Part shown: positions 56,081 through 64,000 of the stretch, piece after piece
How the letters are laid out: each line of letters starts with the position of its first letter
Position numbering within the stretch: the stretch's first letter is position 1
NCBI GenBank assembly: GCA_020072565.1
Contig: JAIQGI010000004.1
Span: 124,001-188,000, forward strand
Reading direction: 5' to 3'
Length of the DNA: 64,000 nucleotides
Source: Terriglobia bacterium
Lineage (GTDB): Bacteria > Acidobacteriota > UBA6911
Program-made: the position numbers and the translations under genes
The notes under the pieces: generated by a model
What the model saw: the letters and a program-made list of their open reading frames with translations, nothing else
Told to the model about the DNA's origin: nothing
Database searches by the model: none

Positions 56081-56640
56081 GCAAATTCCTTCGGGCGAAC
56101 AAGAGTCCCATTGAGGGTAGGGTCATCGGAGAGGAAGCAGCATACCCGACTCTCAGAGGCACTGGCTGCGTGCGCCATCCAGAGCCCCGACCACATTCAG
56201 AGCATTAAGTTATCAGGCGAGAGGGCTGACCTTCAATTTGTTTTTTGATTCACTGCTCGCGCGACCGTGGCCGGATCAGCAACCACAAAATACGCGGCGC
56301 GGAATATCCGCAACCTAAAGCCTCAACGCGGAGGGCGCAGAGGCCGCAGAGGATTTTCGCTTCTGCATGACTTTTCTCTGCGACCTCTGCGACCTCTGCG
56401 TTGATCTTTTGCTTTTCCTGCCTAAATCGCAGGGGTCTGTGGGTAAGTAGTACGGAACTCGCGAAGACCGGTTTCGACTGTTTCGGATATTTCGTGACTC
56501 CATTGTTGTTTGCCCGGCGCCCTCTGCGTAGATATTTTGCCTGGTCCCTCAATCGAAGCTGCGCGCAGACAGACGGCCGTGCTATGCTGTCTGCCCTGGG
56601 CACTCAGATGGGACACAACACTCCAGAGCCGGCACCGACG
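56081..56640. other. Intergenic region with large inverted repeat
   Basis: This 560-base gap lies between divergent lptD and the GHMP kinase gene. It holds the 28-base inverted repeat at 56325-56402 and a TTTCG-type repeat near 56455-56505. The open frame continuing upstream of the kinase ATG to 56401 runs through these repeats and is not likely coding. No clear promoter found. Confidence 0.5.
56325..56402. repeat. Large imperfect inverted repeat (CGCAGAG/CTCTGCG family)
   Basis: A 28-base arm at 56325-56352 pairs with 56375-56402 at about 24 of 28 positions, with a 22-base loop. Each arm holds two to three tandem nine-base units of the type CTCTGCGAC. Related shorter palindromes occur at 11342-11380 and 63875-63913. 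Confidence 0.7.
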
Positions 56641-57636
56641 ATGATTGAAACTTCTGCTCCGACGCGGGTTGATCTCGCGGGGGGAACCGTCGATATCTGG
56701 CCGCTCTATCTCTTCCACGAGCGGGCCGTGACTGTGAACTTTGCCGTGGACGTGCCGGCACGCTGCAGAGTCATACCCCGCAGCGACCGGAAATTCCTGC
56801 TGCGCTCGCTCGATACTCAGGAATCGGCCGAATTCGACGGGCCGGCACCTTTGCGAACGACGCCCTCGCTCAAGCTTCTGGCGCGGCTGATCTATTTTTT
56901 CCAGCCCCCCTGCGGCCTGGAGATGGTGACCGACTGCGCGGCACCGCCGGGGTCGGGTCTGGCGGGTTCGTCGGCCCTCAACATTGCGATCTGTTCGGCG
57001 CTGAATCACCTGACAGGCGCGAAGTTCAACCAGGGGGAATTGATCCGGATTGCGCGAAACGTGGAAGCGCAGGTGATCGACGTCCCCACCGGCGAACAGG
57101 ACTATTACCCTGCCGCTTATGGTGGACTGCAGGCCATTCACTTCTCACCGAGCGGGGTGCAGCGCGAGGTGATCGATGTGGATCTTGAGCGGCTGTCCGA
57201 GCGCATGATCCTGGTCTACTCGGGACGTTTGCGGAATTCCGGCATCAACAACTGGGACGTCATGAAACGCCACATCGACGGCGACCCGACGATCTATAGG
57301 GCTTTCGAAGGAATCGTTGACGCCGCCAACCGGGCCGTGGATGCGTTGCGCCGCGGGTCCTTCGACGAAATCGACGAGGTGCTGGCCGCGGAATGGGCCA
57401 ATCGCAGACTGTTGAGTGCCGGCATCACAACCCCCGAAATCGATGAAATCGTTGCCCTGGCGACATCCTTCGGTGCGCGCTCCGCAAAGGTGTGCGGTGC
57501 GGGAGGCGGGGGTTGCGTAGTGTTGAGTGTGCCGGAGGGCCGGCGAGCGGAGATTCAAGACAAGCTGAGAGAACGCCGCGTGCAGGTTATCGATTACCGG
57601 ATCGCCCGTCAGGGCGTGTCACTGGGAAATTGTTGA
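56641..57636 (+). CDS. GHMP-family sugar kinase
   Basis: ATP-dependent small-molecule kinase of the galactokinase/homoserine/mevalonate/phosphomevalonate group, 331 residues from MIETSAPTRVDLAGG. The ATP loop is PPGSGLAGSSALN (motif 2) and motif 3 is VCGAGGGGCVVL. The N-terminal TRVDLAGGTVDIWPLY and the overall form resemble D-glycero-D-manno-heptose-7-phosphate or fucose/galactose-type kinases; substrate not proven. Without a Shine-Dalgarno, start placement rests on family N-termini. It lies 128 bases upstream of gap. Confidence 0.85.
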   Translation: MIETSAPTRVDLAGGTVDIWPLYLFHERAVTVNFAVDVPARCRVIPRSDRKFLLRSLDTQESAEFDGPAPLRTTPSLKLLARLIYFFQPPCGLEMVTDCAAPPGSGLAGSSALNIAICSALNHLTGAKFNQGELIRIARNVEAQVIDVPTGEQDYYPAAYGGLQAIHFSPSGVQREVIDVDLERLSERMILVYSGRLRNSGINNWDVMKRHIDGDPTIYRAFEGIVDAANRAVDALRRGSFDEIDEVLAAEWANRRLLSAGITTPEIDEIVALATSFGARSAKVCGAGGGGCVVLSVPEGRRAEIQDKLRERRVQVIDYRIARQGVSLGNC

Positions 57637-57764
57637 GCTGCATTTTGCGCGCAGTGCCTGAATCGCAGTCATCCGTTTCATGGCGGATTGTTGCTCTCGA
57701 TCCGATAGGCTAAAATTGTCCGTTCGCATTTTCCATGCGAGTTCACTACCTTGGAGGAGCCATC

Positions 57765-58766
57765 ATGTCTGTCAAAGTCGCCATCAACGGTTTTGGCCGT
57801 ATCGGCCGCAATCTGATCCGTTGCTCGTATAAAAATCCCGAGGTCGAGTATGTGGGGGTGAACGACCTCACCAATCCCGAGGTGCTTGCGCACCTGCTCA
57901 AATACGACACCGTTCTGGGCCGGTTTGAAGGTACGGTCGAGGTCAAAGAGGGCAACATCGTCGTAGGCGGCAAACCGATGAGGGTGTTCAGCGAAAAGGA
58001 TCCCGGGAAGCTCAACTGGAGCGATCTGGGAGCCCAGATCGTCGTCGAGTCCACGGGATTGTTCACGGATGCCGACAAGGCCAAGGCCCACCTGAAGGGT
58101 ACGGTGAAGAAAGTCATCATTTCAGCTCCGGGCAAGAACGTCGACGGCACCTTCTGCATGGGAGTCAACATCGACAGCTACGACCCGGCCAGACAACACA
58201 TCATCTCCAACGCCTCCTGCACCACCAACTGCCTGGCGCCGGTGGCTAAGGTCCTCGATGAAAAATTCGGCATCGAATCGGGTTTCATGACTACGGTGCA
58301 CAGCTACACGAACGATCAAAACTTGCTTGATCTGCAGCACCGCGACCTGCGGCGCGCCCGCGCAGCTGCGCTCAACATCGTGCCCAGTTCGACCGGCGCC
58401 GCTAAGGCGATTGGCCTCGTTCTTCCCAAGCTCGCCGGCCGTTTGGATGGAATCGCGATTCGTGTCCCGACCCCGAACGTCTCGCTTGTCGATCTGGTCA
58501 TCCTGGCGCGTGCCAAGGCAACGAAGGAGGATGTGAATTTAGCCTTCAGAGCGGCCTCCGAAGGCGCCCTGAAAGGGATCCTCGGCTACTCTGAAGAGCC
58601 GCTGGTCTCTTCAGACTACATGCACAACCCGCTGTCCTCGATTGTCGATAGCCTGGAGACCAAGGTCAACGGCAACCTGATCAAGGTCCTCTCCTGGTAT
58701 GACAACGAGTGGGGCTACTCAATGCGGCTGTTCGATCTGACCCGTTACGTCGGAGCGCGCCTTTGA
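57765..58766 (+). CDS. gap: Glyceraldehyde-3-phosphate dehydrogenase
   Basis: Glycolytic oxidation of GAP to 1,3-bisphosphoglycerate with NAD. The start at 57765 (MSVKVAINGFGRIGRN) has GGAGGAG upstream; 333 residues. The nucleotide motif is NGFGRIGR, the catalytic Cys is in SNASCTTNCLAP, and the C-terminal motif is WYDNEWGYSMRL. First gene of gap-pgk-tpiA-secG, the usual bacterial order. Confidence 0.97.
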   Translation: MSVKVAINGFGRIGRNLIRCSYKNPEVEYVGVNDLTNPEVLAHLLKYDTVLGRFEGTVEVKEGNIVVGGKPMRVFSEKDPGKLNWSDLGAQIVVESTGLFTDADKAKAHLKGTVKKVIISAPGKNVDGTFCMGVNIDSYDPARQHIISNASCTTNCLAPVAKVLDEKFGIESGFMTTVHSYTNDQNLLDLQHRDLRRARAAALNIVPSSTGAAKAIGLVLPKLAGRLDGIAIRVPTPNVSLVDLVILARAKATKEDVNLAFRAASEGALKGILGYSEEPLVSSDYMHNPLSSIVDSLETKVNGNLIKVLSWYDNEWGYSMRLFDLTRYVGARL

Positions 58767-58768
58767 AA

Positions 58769-58817
58769 AAGTGATGAGTCCTATCACTCATCACCCGTGA
58801 CTCATGACTCATCACTT
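58769..58817 (+). repeat. Intercistronic hairpin between gap and pgk
   Basis: AAGTGATGAGTC (58769-58780) pairs perfectly with GACTCATCACTT (58806-58817). The 25-base loop repeats the same TCACTCATCA/TGACTCATGA words. It begins three bases after the gap stop. It could be an attenuator or an mRNA-stability element that makes gap transcripts more abundant than pgk. Confidence 0.65.
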
Positions 58818-58836
58818 CGTGGGGGAGCATTGCACC

Positions 58837-60027
58837 ATGGACAAGCTGGCGATCACTGATCTGAACATGAGGGGCAAGCGCGTCTTCATGCGCGTCGATT
58901 TCAACGTTCCCATCAGGGATGCGCAAGTCGGCGACGACCTGCGCATCCGCGCCTCTCTTCCCTCGATCCGCTATGCGGTTGATCAGGGCGCGATTTTGAT
59001 CCTGGCTTCCCATCTGGGGCGGCCTAAAGGCGGACCCGACCCAGCCTATAGCCTCGCGCCGGTGGCCAGGCGACTCTCGGTTTTGCTGGGCAGAGAGGTG
59101 AAGTTCGTTCCGGATTGCGTGGGTCCCGCAGTCGAGAATGCCGTGGCCGGCGCTCATCCCGGCGATGTGATCCTGCTCGAGAATCTTCGTTTCCACAAAG
59201 AAGAGGAAGCCAACGATCCGCTCTTCTCGAAAAAGCTGGGACTGCTGGCTCCGCTTTATGTGAACGATGCCTTCGGGACTGCGCATCGCGCCCACGCTTC
59301 GACCGAAGGGATCACTCATTTCGTTGAAAAGGCGGCCGCCGGATTCCTGATGGAGAAGGAATTGACCTACCTGGGCGGTGCGCTCGAGCATCCGCAACGC
59401 CCCTTCATTGCCATCATGGGCGGCGTCAAGATCTCCGACAAGATAGAGGTAATCGAGAATCTCCTGGGAAAGGTAGATCGCCTGCTGATCGGCGGCGCCA
59501 TGATGTTCACCTTCCTCAAGAGCCAGGGAAAGGAGATCGGCAAGTCACTCTTCGAGGAAGACAAGCTGGATCTGGCGCGCGATCTGCTCAGACGCGCCTC
59601 GGCAGGCGGCGCGTCTAAAATATTGCTGCCGTTGGATGCGATTGCCGCCATCGGCGTCGAGGGCGAGGCTTCGGCTCATCAGGTGCCTGCCGACCGGATC
59701 CCCGAAGGCGAGATGGGCCTGGACATCGGACCGAAGACGGTGGAACAGTATGTGGCTGTCATCCATGCCGCCAAGACGATTGTCTGGAATGGGCCGATGG
59801 GGGTGTTTGAAAAGGATGCCTTTGCCGCGGGGACCATGGCAATCGCCCGCGCCGTGGCCGAATCCAAAGCGGTTTCCGTGATCGGCGGCGGCGATTCGGC
59901 GGCCGCTGTCGCCAAGGCGGGTGTTGAAGATCGAGTCACTCACATCTCTACCGGTGGAGGCGCCTCGCTCGAGTTTCTAGCCGGCCAGGTCCTGCCGGGA
60001 GTGGCTGCTCTTACCGGCAAACGTTAG
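58837..60027 (+). CDS. pgk: Phosphoglycerate kinase
   Basis: Makes ATP from 1,3-bisphosphoglycerate. The start at 58837 ([16 protein letters not shown]) is preceded by GGGGGAG; 396 residues. Substrate-binding [19 protein letters not shown] and [15 protein letters not shown] and the nucleotide-binding GGDSAAAV near the C-terminus are intact. Second gene of the glycolytic operon. Confidence 0.97.
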   Translation: MDKLAITDLNMRGKRVFMRVDFNVPIRDAQVGDDLRIRASLPSIRYAVDQGAILILASHLGRPKGGPDPAYSLAPVARRLSVLLGREVKFVPDCVGPAVENAVAGAHPGDVILLENLRFHKEEEANDPLFSKKLGLLAPLYVNDAFGTAHRAHASTEGITHFVEKAAAGFLMEKELTYLGGALEHPQRPFIAIMGGVKISDKIEVIENLLGKVDRLLIGGAMMFTFLKSQGKEIGKSLFEEDKLDLARDLLRRASAGGASKILLPLDAIAAIGVEGEASAHQVPADRIPEGEMGLDIGPKTVEQYVAVIHAAKTIVWNGPMGVFEKDAFAAGTMAIARAVAESKAVSVIGGGDSAAAVAKAGVEDRVTHISTGGGASLEFLAGQVLPGVAALTGKR

Positions 60028-60091
60028 CCGGCTGACCGCCAGAACGCCAGAAAGAGGGCCGCCTTCATGGCGCTCTGCAACGGGGGCATCA

Positions 60092-60841
60092 ATGAGAATT
60101 CCGGTGATTGCGGGCAACTGGAAGATGAACAAGACGCTCGCCGAAGCGCGTGAGCTCAGCCGGGCTATCCGCGATGGGGCCGCGACCGCGACACACTGCC
60201 AGGTTATTTTGGCTCCCCCCTACACGGCGCTTTCCACTGTGGCTGAGATGGTGCGGGGCTCCTCACTGATCCTGGCTGCCCAGGACGTGTTCTGGGAGCC
60301 ATCGGGGGCGTACACGGGCGAAATCAGCATCCCTATGCTGGAAGATGTGGGCTGCCAAGCGGTGATCATCGGGCACTCGGAACGCCGGCAGTATTTCAGC
60401 GAGACCGACCAGACGGTCAACCGGCGCCTGCATGCCGTGATGAAGTCTTCTCTGGTTCCAATCTTCTGTTTCGGCGAGACGCTGGCCCAACGGGAAGCCG
60501 GAAGCTATCACGACGCTATCTATCAACAACTTGCGGGTGGGCTCGATCGCTTGACACACCAGGACCTCTTGCGTATTATTCTCGCCTACGAACCGGTCTG
60601 GGCAATCGGAACGGGGCGCACAGCTTCACCGGAAATTGCCCAGGAGGTGCATCGTGCCGTCCGTGCCTGGCTTGCTAAGAACTTCGGTGACGAGACGGCG
60701 CGACAGGTTCGCATTTTATACGGCGGCAGCATCAAGCCTGAAAACATCTCCGACTTGATGCGCCAGCCGGATATTGACGGTGGGCTGGTTGGTGGTGCGT
60801 GCCTCGAGGCTAAGAGTTTCTTGCGCATCGTCCACTATTGA
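60092..60841 (+). CDS. tpiA: Triosephosphate isomerase
   Basis: Interconverts dihydroxyacetone phosphate and GAP. The 249-residue TIM barrel has Lys13 in GNWKMNK, the electrophilic His in IIGHSERR, catalytic Glu in AYEPVWAIGTG and the phosphate-binding YGGSIKPEN. It lies 64 bases after pgk and 37 before secG. Confidence 0.97.
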   Translation: MRIPVIAGNWKMNKTLAEARELSRAIRDGAATATHCQVILAPPYTALSTVAEMVRGSSLILAAQDVFWEPSGAYTGEISIPMLEDVGCQAVIIGHSERRQYFSETDQTVNRRLHAVMKSSLVPIFCFGETLAQREAGSYHDAIYQQLAGGLDRLTHQDLLRIILAYEPVWAIGTGRTASPEIAQEVHRAVRAWLAKNFGDETARQVRILYGGSIKPENISDLMRQPDIDGGLVGGACLEAKSFLRIVHY

Positions 60842-60878
60842 TATTTGCCTACCGGCGGAAGGCAGGTAACTACACCTA

Positions 60879-61337
60879 ATGTTACTCAACTACATAATTG
60901 TTGCTCTGCACGTGCTGGTTTGCTTTGTTTTGATTCTCGTCGTGCTCCTGCAATCAGGCAAGGGTGCCGACTTGGCGGGAGCTTTTGGGGGCGGAGGTAC
61001 GCAAACCGCTTTTGGCAGCCGGGGGCCGGCATCCTTTCTCTCCAAAGCGACAACGGTTGCCGCTGTTGTTTTCATGCTTACCAGCATCATGCTCTCCGGC
61101 GTGGGTGGTGGCGCCACCAGCAAATCGATTCTGGATGCCACCAAAGGGACTGCAGCTCCGGTTTCGAAAGCGCCTCCCCGCCCGGCCGCTAAGAGCGACG
61201 TAAAGGTGCTGACTCCGGAAGAGATCAAGAAGAGGCAGGAGGAGATCGAGTCAAAGCAGAAACAGGCTCCTGCGAAGACTCCCGAGCAGCCGGTGACTCC
61301 AGCCTCCCAGCAGGCGCCGGTACCGGTAAAAAAGTAA
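60879..61337 (+). CDS. secG: Preprotein translocase subunit SecG
   Basis: Accessory membrane subunit of SecYEG. The 152-residue protein has two membrane helices (about 3-24 and 52-72) around the conserved [23 protein letters not shown] loop. The C-terminal 75 residues are a Pro/Lys/Gln-rich cytoplasmic tail longer than in most SecG. Placement after tpiA and before tRNA-Leu is common in bacteria. Confidence 0.94.
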   Translation: MLLNYIIVALHVLVCFVLILVVLLQSGKGADLAGAFGGGGTQTAFGSRGPASFLSKATTVAAVVFMLTSIMLSGVGGGATSKSILDATKGTAAPVSKAPPRPAAKSDVKVLTPEEIKKRQEEIESKQKQAPAKTPEQPVTPASQQAPVPVKK

Positions 61338-61402
61338 TTCCTCTTTGGCGGCGTCTCACCCCTGCGGTGACGGTTGCCGCTTCTTTGCAGCTCAGTTTCT
61401 AT

Positions 61403-61487
<85 letters not shown>

Positions 61488-61735
61488 ACGAAAAACTCAG
61501 TTACAGGCACCGAACTCCCTGATTTTTCTCACCTTGGCCCCCTCCAGTTTTCTGGAATCAGGTGCCTGTTGCCGAACTTTTCGAGTGTCCGATTTTGCGA
61601 CAGTACCGTCCCATATTCGGCCAGCGCGCAGCCGCCGGCTCCCGGCTCCGGGAGCCGGATCCCTCGTAAATGGTGGATCTTAGGACGGTAGCTCTAAGTG
61701 GCACGGCATTTGCAGCAATGCACGCGGAGGCACTC

Positions 61736-62995
61736 ATGGACATTCCGCGGAAATCTCAGGCACGCAAGCGCCGCATCCTTCGCACTTTATATGCAATTCT
61801 CGTCCTGGCCCTCGCCGCCGGGATTACGCTGGCTTTGAGGAGACTCAAGCCGGCTCCCCCCAGCGTAGAGTTCTCGACCGTCTGGGTCAGCACGGTCAAA
61901 CGCGGCAACATAAAGCGTGAGGTGAGGGGGCCGGGCACTCTGGTTCCCGAGGAAATACGCTGGGTTGCAGCGCAAGCCAGCGGCCGCGTCGAGCGCAGGC
62001 TGGTTCAGCCGGGAGCCTTTGTGAAGCCGGATACCGTCTTGATCGAGCTGAGCAATCCTCAGTTGGAGCAGGAAGTGCTGACCGCGCTAAGCGACTGGAA
62101 GTCCTCTGAGAGCGACTTTACCGACTATAAGGTGAAACTGGAAGTCGATGAGCTGAACACCGACGCTCGTCTTGCTCAGCTCGAGTCGGACTACAGCACA
62201 GCCAAGATGAGATCTGAAGCCCAGGATAATCTCGCCCTGTACGGTCTAACCACGGATCTGGACGTACGTCAAGCAAGGGAGACGGCAGCGAATACGGCCA
62301 GGCAGCTCGACCTTCAAAGGAAGCTCAAGGAAAAAAACAAGGAGTCGATCGTTGCGCAACTGGCCATCAGGCAGAGAGCGGTCGACAAACTGCACGCTGT
62401 GTATGACCTGAAAAACAGGGAACTCATGCAGCTCAAAGTGAGAGCCGGCGTCGACGGTGTGCTTCAGGAGATGAAGGTGGAAGAAGGCAAGCAGATCGGG
62501 ATCGGCACGGATGTGGCCCGAGTTGCCAATCCCAGGAAGCTCAAGGCTGAACTCAAGATCATGGAAACGCAGGCCAAGGACGTCCAGCTCGGCCAGATTG
62601 CTTCCATCGACATGCACGGGAACTCCTTGATCCCGGGGCGTGTCATCCGGAAGGATCCCACGGTGCTGAGCGGAACCGTAACGGTGGATGTCGCCCTCGA
62701 CGGGGATCTCCCTAAAGGAGCCATTCCCGATCTCAGTGTCGATGGAACAATCGAACTTGAGCGCCTGAATGACGTAGTATATGTTGAACGTCCGACGCAA
62801 GGCCAGGAGGGAAGCACGATCGGGCTTTTCAAGCTGACACCCGACGGCAAGGAAGCCTCTCGGGTTCAGGTCAAGATCGGTCGGGTTTCCGTGAGCACGG
62901 TTGAGATCCTGGGAGGTCTCAATCCAGGAGATCGGGTGATTCTGTCCGACATGTCTGCGCAGGATGCCTATGATCGTATCCGAATTATCTATTGA
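61736..62995 (+). CDS. HlyD/MacA-like membrane fusion protein
   Basis: Periplasmic adaptor for an ABC exporter. The start at 61736 (MDIPRKSQARKRR) follows GGAGG; 419 residues. A single N-terminal anchor (TLYAILVLALAAGITLAL) precedes the lipoyl half (ASGRVERRLVQPGAFVKPDTVL), a long coiled-coil hairpin (about 105-235), the second lipoyl half (VDGVLQEMKVEEGKQI) and a beta-barrel. Next is an ABC ATPase, so this is a MacAB-like arrangement. Confidence 0.9.
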   Translation: MDIPRKSQARKRRILRTLYAILVLALAAGITLALRRLKPAPPSVEFSTVWVSTVKRGNIKREVRGPGTLVPEEIRWVAAQASGRVERRLVQPGAFVKPDTVLIELSNPQLEQEVLTALSDWKSSESDFTDYKVKLEVDELNTDARLAQLESDYSTAKMRSEAQDNLALYGLTTDLDVRQARETAANTARQLDLQRKLKEKNKESIVAQLAIRQRAVDKLHAVYDLKNRELMQLKVRAGVDGVLQEMKVEEGKQIGIGTDVARVANPRKLKAELKIMETQAKDVQLGQIASIDMHGNSLIPGRVIRKDPTVLSGTVTVDVALDGDLPKGAIPDLSVDGTIELERLNDVVYVERPTQGQEGSTIGLFKLTPDGKEASRVQVKIGRVSVSTVEILGGLNPGDRVILSDMSAQDAYDRIRIIY

Positions 62996-63120
62996 AATTC
63001 CCGGAGCATGTCTTCCGGCCCCTCGGGGCGAGTGTTCGGACCGGCGCTGCTTCGGGCAACTTCACTCTGCAAGTGCCGGCGGCGAAAGGCGGGAAGCCCG
63101 CTGTTGGCGAAGGAGAAACG

Positions 63121-63825
63121 ATGACTGAAGCGGATCATTCTCTCATTCACCTCGAGGGTGTTAAAAAGATCTTTTTCACCGAAGAAGTCGAAACTCACGC
63201 TCTGGCCGGAATTCATCTGGATATCCAGAAAGGCGAGTACGTCTCGATCTCCGGCCCTTCAGGCTGTGGAAAATCGACCCTGCTTTCGATCCTGGGCCTC
63301 CTGGATTCTCCCACCGATGGGATCTATCAGCTCGACGACAAGCCGGTGGAAAAGCTCAACGCCTCCGAGCGCGCCCGCATACGCAACCGGCAGATCGGGT
63401 TTGTCTTCCAGAGCTTCAACCTGATCGGCGATCTCACGGTCTTCGAGAACGTGGAACTGCCGCTGACCTATCGCGGCATGAAGTCCTCGGAACGCAAGAC
63501 CCGCGTCAACGAGGCGCTCGAGAAGGTGGAAATGGCGCACCGCGCCAAACACCTGCCGAGCCAGTTGTCCGGGGGCCAGCAGCAGCGCGTCGCAGTGGCC
63601 CGCGCTCTGGTAGGCAGCCCCCTGATTCTGCTCGCCGACGAGCCGACAGGGAATCTCGACTCCAAGAATGGCGAGGCGGTCATGGAGCTGATGAGCAACC
63701 TCCACAAGGAGGGCGCAACCATTTGCATGGTGACCCATGACCCGCGCTATGCCCTGCACGCGGAGCGTACCATCCATCTCTTCGACGGCCGCGTGGTGGA
63801 AGAGGACGTCGCTGAGGCCAGCTGA
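63121..63825 (+). CDS. ABC transporter ATP-binding protein, MacB/LolD-like
   Basis: ATPase of the MacB/LolD/FtsE group, 234 residues from ATG 63121 behind AAGGAG. Walker A GPSGCGKST, Q-loop FVFQSFNL, signature LSGGQQQRVAVARAL, Walker B LLADEPTGNLD and the switch His in VTHDP are all present. It follows the membrane-fusion gene. The permease is expected beyond the right edge. Confidence 0.94.
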   Translation: MTEADHSLIHLEGVKKIFFTEEVETHALAGIHLDIQKGEYVSISGPSGCGKSTLLSILGLLDSPTDGIYQLDDKPVEKLNASERARIRNRQIGFVFQSFNLIGDLTVFENVELPLTYRGMKSSERKTRVNEALEKVEMAHRAKHLPSQLSGGQQQRVAVARALVGSPLILLADEPTGNLDSKNGEAVMELMSNLHKEGATICMVTHDPRYALHAERTIHLFDGRVVEEDVAEAS

Positions 63826-63874
63826 TAGAAGGCATCAGAAAAACACAAACCTGCATCTCTACCTGGCTTAGAAC

Positions 63875-63913
63875 GCAGAGAAGAGTGTTTTGAAAACACT
63901 TCATTTCTCTGCG
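63875..63913. repeat. Nested palindrome after the ABC ATPase gene
   Basis: The outer arms CGCAGAGAA (63875-63883) and TTCTCTGCG (63905-63913) enclose a perfect 17-base palindrome AGTGTTTTGAAAACACT (63884-63900). It lies 49 bases after the ABC ATPase stop and could be a terminator, which would separate that gene from a downstream permease. Its outer arms match the CGCAGAG family. The rest of 63826-64000 has no gene I can support. Confidence 0.65.
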
Positions 63914-64000
63914 ATCCCGGCGAACTCTGCATTGAGATTTTATGGCTGCGGCTAGGTCGCGCCGTGTCTTCCTTGCCCGTACCTGCAGGTACCTGCTGAT

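Noticed and set aside
56401-56640. N-terminal extension of the GHMP kinase to 56401
   Set aside because: It runs through the large inverted repeat and a TTTCG repeat and adds 80 residues absent from GHMP N-termini.

Overview
The window is a 64 kb, GC-rich (about 60% by eye) bacterial chromosomal segment. It is densely packed with genes on both strands, and I see no phage genes, transposase, integrase or CRISPR array. The content points to a diderm, LPS-bearing bacterium: LptD, a lipoprotein RND adaptor, a SecG/LepB export apparatus, a small 4.5S-type SRP RNA and multihaem cytochromes. The MglA-type GTPase with a roadblock partner, a NagZ/beta-lactamase fusion, the rubrerythrin/Fe-S/DUF3501 cluster and the many palindromic intergenic repeats best fit Acidobacteriota or a deltaproteobacterium-like lineage. 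That placement is inference; no rRNA gene is present.

Layout. 0-6 kb (+): signal peptidase lepB, carA-carB and a small DUF5362-like membrane protein. 6-10 kb (-): an operon of TPR protein, yvcK/glmR, glmU and a Cys-rich protein joined by ATGA or one-base junctions, centred on UDP-GlcNAc supply. 10-11.3 kb (+): roadblock protein and MglA GTPase. 11.4-18.7 kb: APC permease, alpha/beta hydrolase, aspartase, FmdB-like zinc ribbon, TerC, a dual-specificity phosphatase and Sua5/TsaC. 19-22.6 kb: a lone NusG paralogue behind a strong sigma70 promoter, then hsp20-lon. 22.9-26.8 kb (-): a six-haem NapC/NirT-type cytochrome, a monohaem cytochrome c, a HAD protein and an exported metallo-beta-lactamase-fold hydrolase. 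26.9-30.1 kb (+): PerR with a Fur-type operator, rubrerythrin, a CCG-domain Fe-S protein and DUF3501, which looks like an oxidative-stress module. 30.2-33.1 kb (-): GH3 NagZ fused to a serine beta-lactamase-fold domain.

33-42 kb: ogt, phosphoglucomutase, a membrane-anchored hydrolase, zinc alcohol dehydrogenase, an RqcH/NFACT protein, a tiny Cys protein, and a divergent pair of a D-Ala-D-Ala-ligase-like ATP-grasp enzyme and a C39-like cysteine peptidase. 42-46.7 kb (-): RND pump and adaptor. 47-49.7 kb (+): SRP RNA immediately before dnaX, then recR. 49.8-56 kb (-): dacB-moaD-moaE, panC, folK, lptD. 56.6-61.5 kb (+): GHMP sugar kinase, then gap-pgk-tpiA-secG and tRNA-Leu(GAG). 61.7-63.8 kb (+): membrane-fusion protein and ABC ATPase, with the permease presumably just beyond the right edge.

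Most genes are housekeeping. The parts most worth a second look are the PerR-rubrerythrin-Fe-S-DUF3501 module, the ATP-grasp/C39 pair, the NagZ fusion, the cytochrome with a CX3CH haem motif, the GlmR-GlmU coupling, and several families of intergenic inverted repeats. I found no clear case of a wholly unprecedented system. All start choices, promoters and RNA boundaries were read by eye and not computed.
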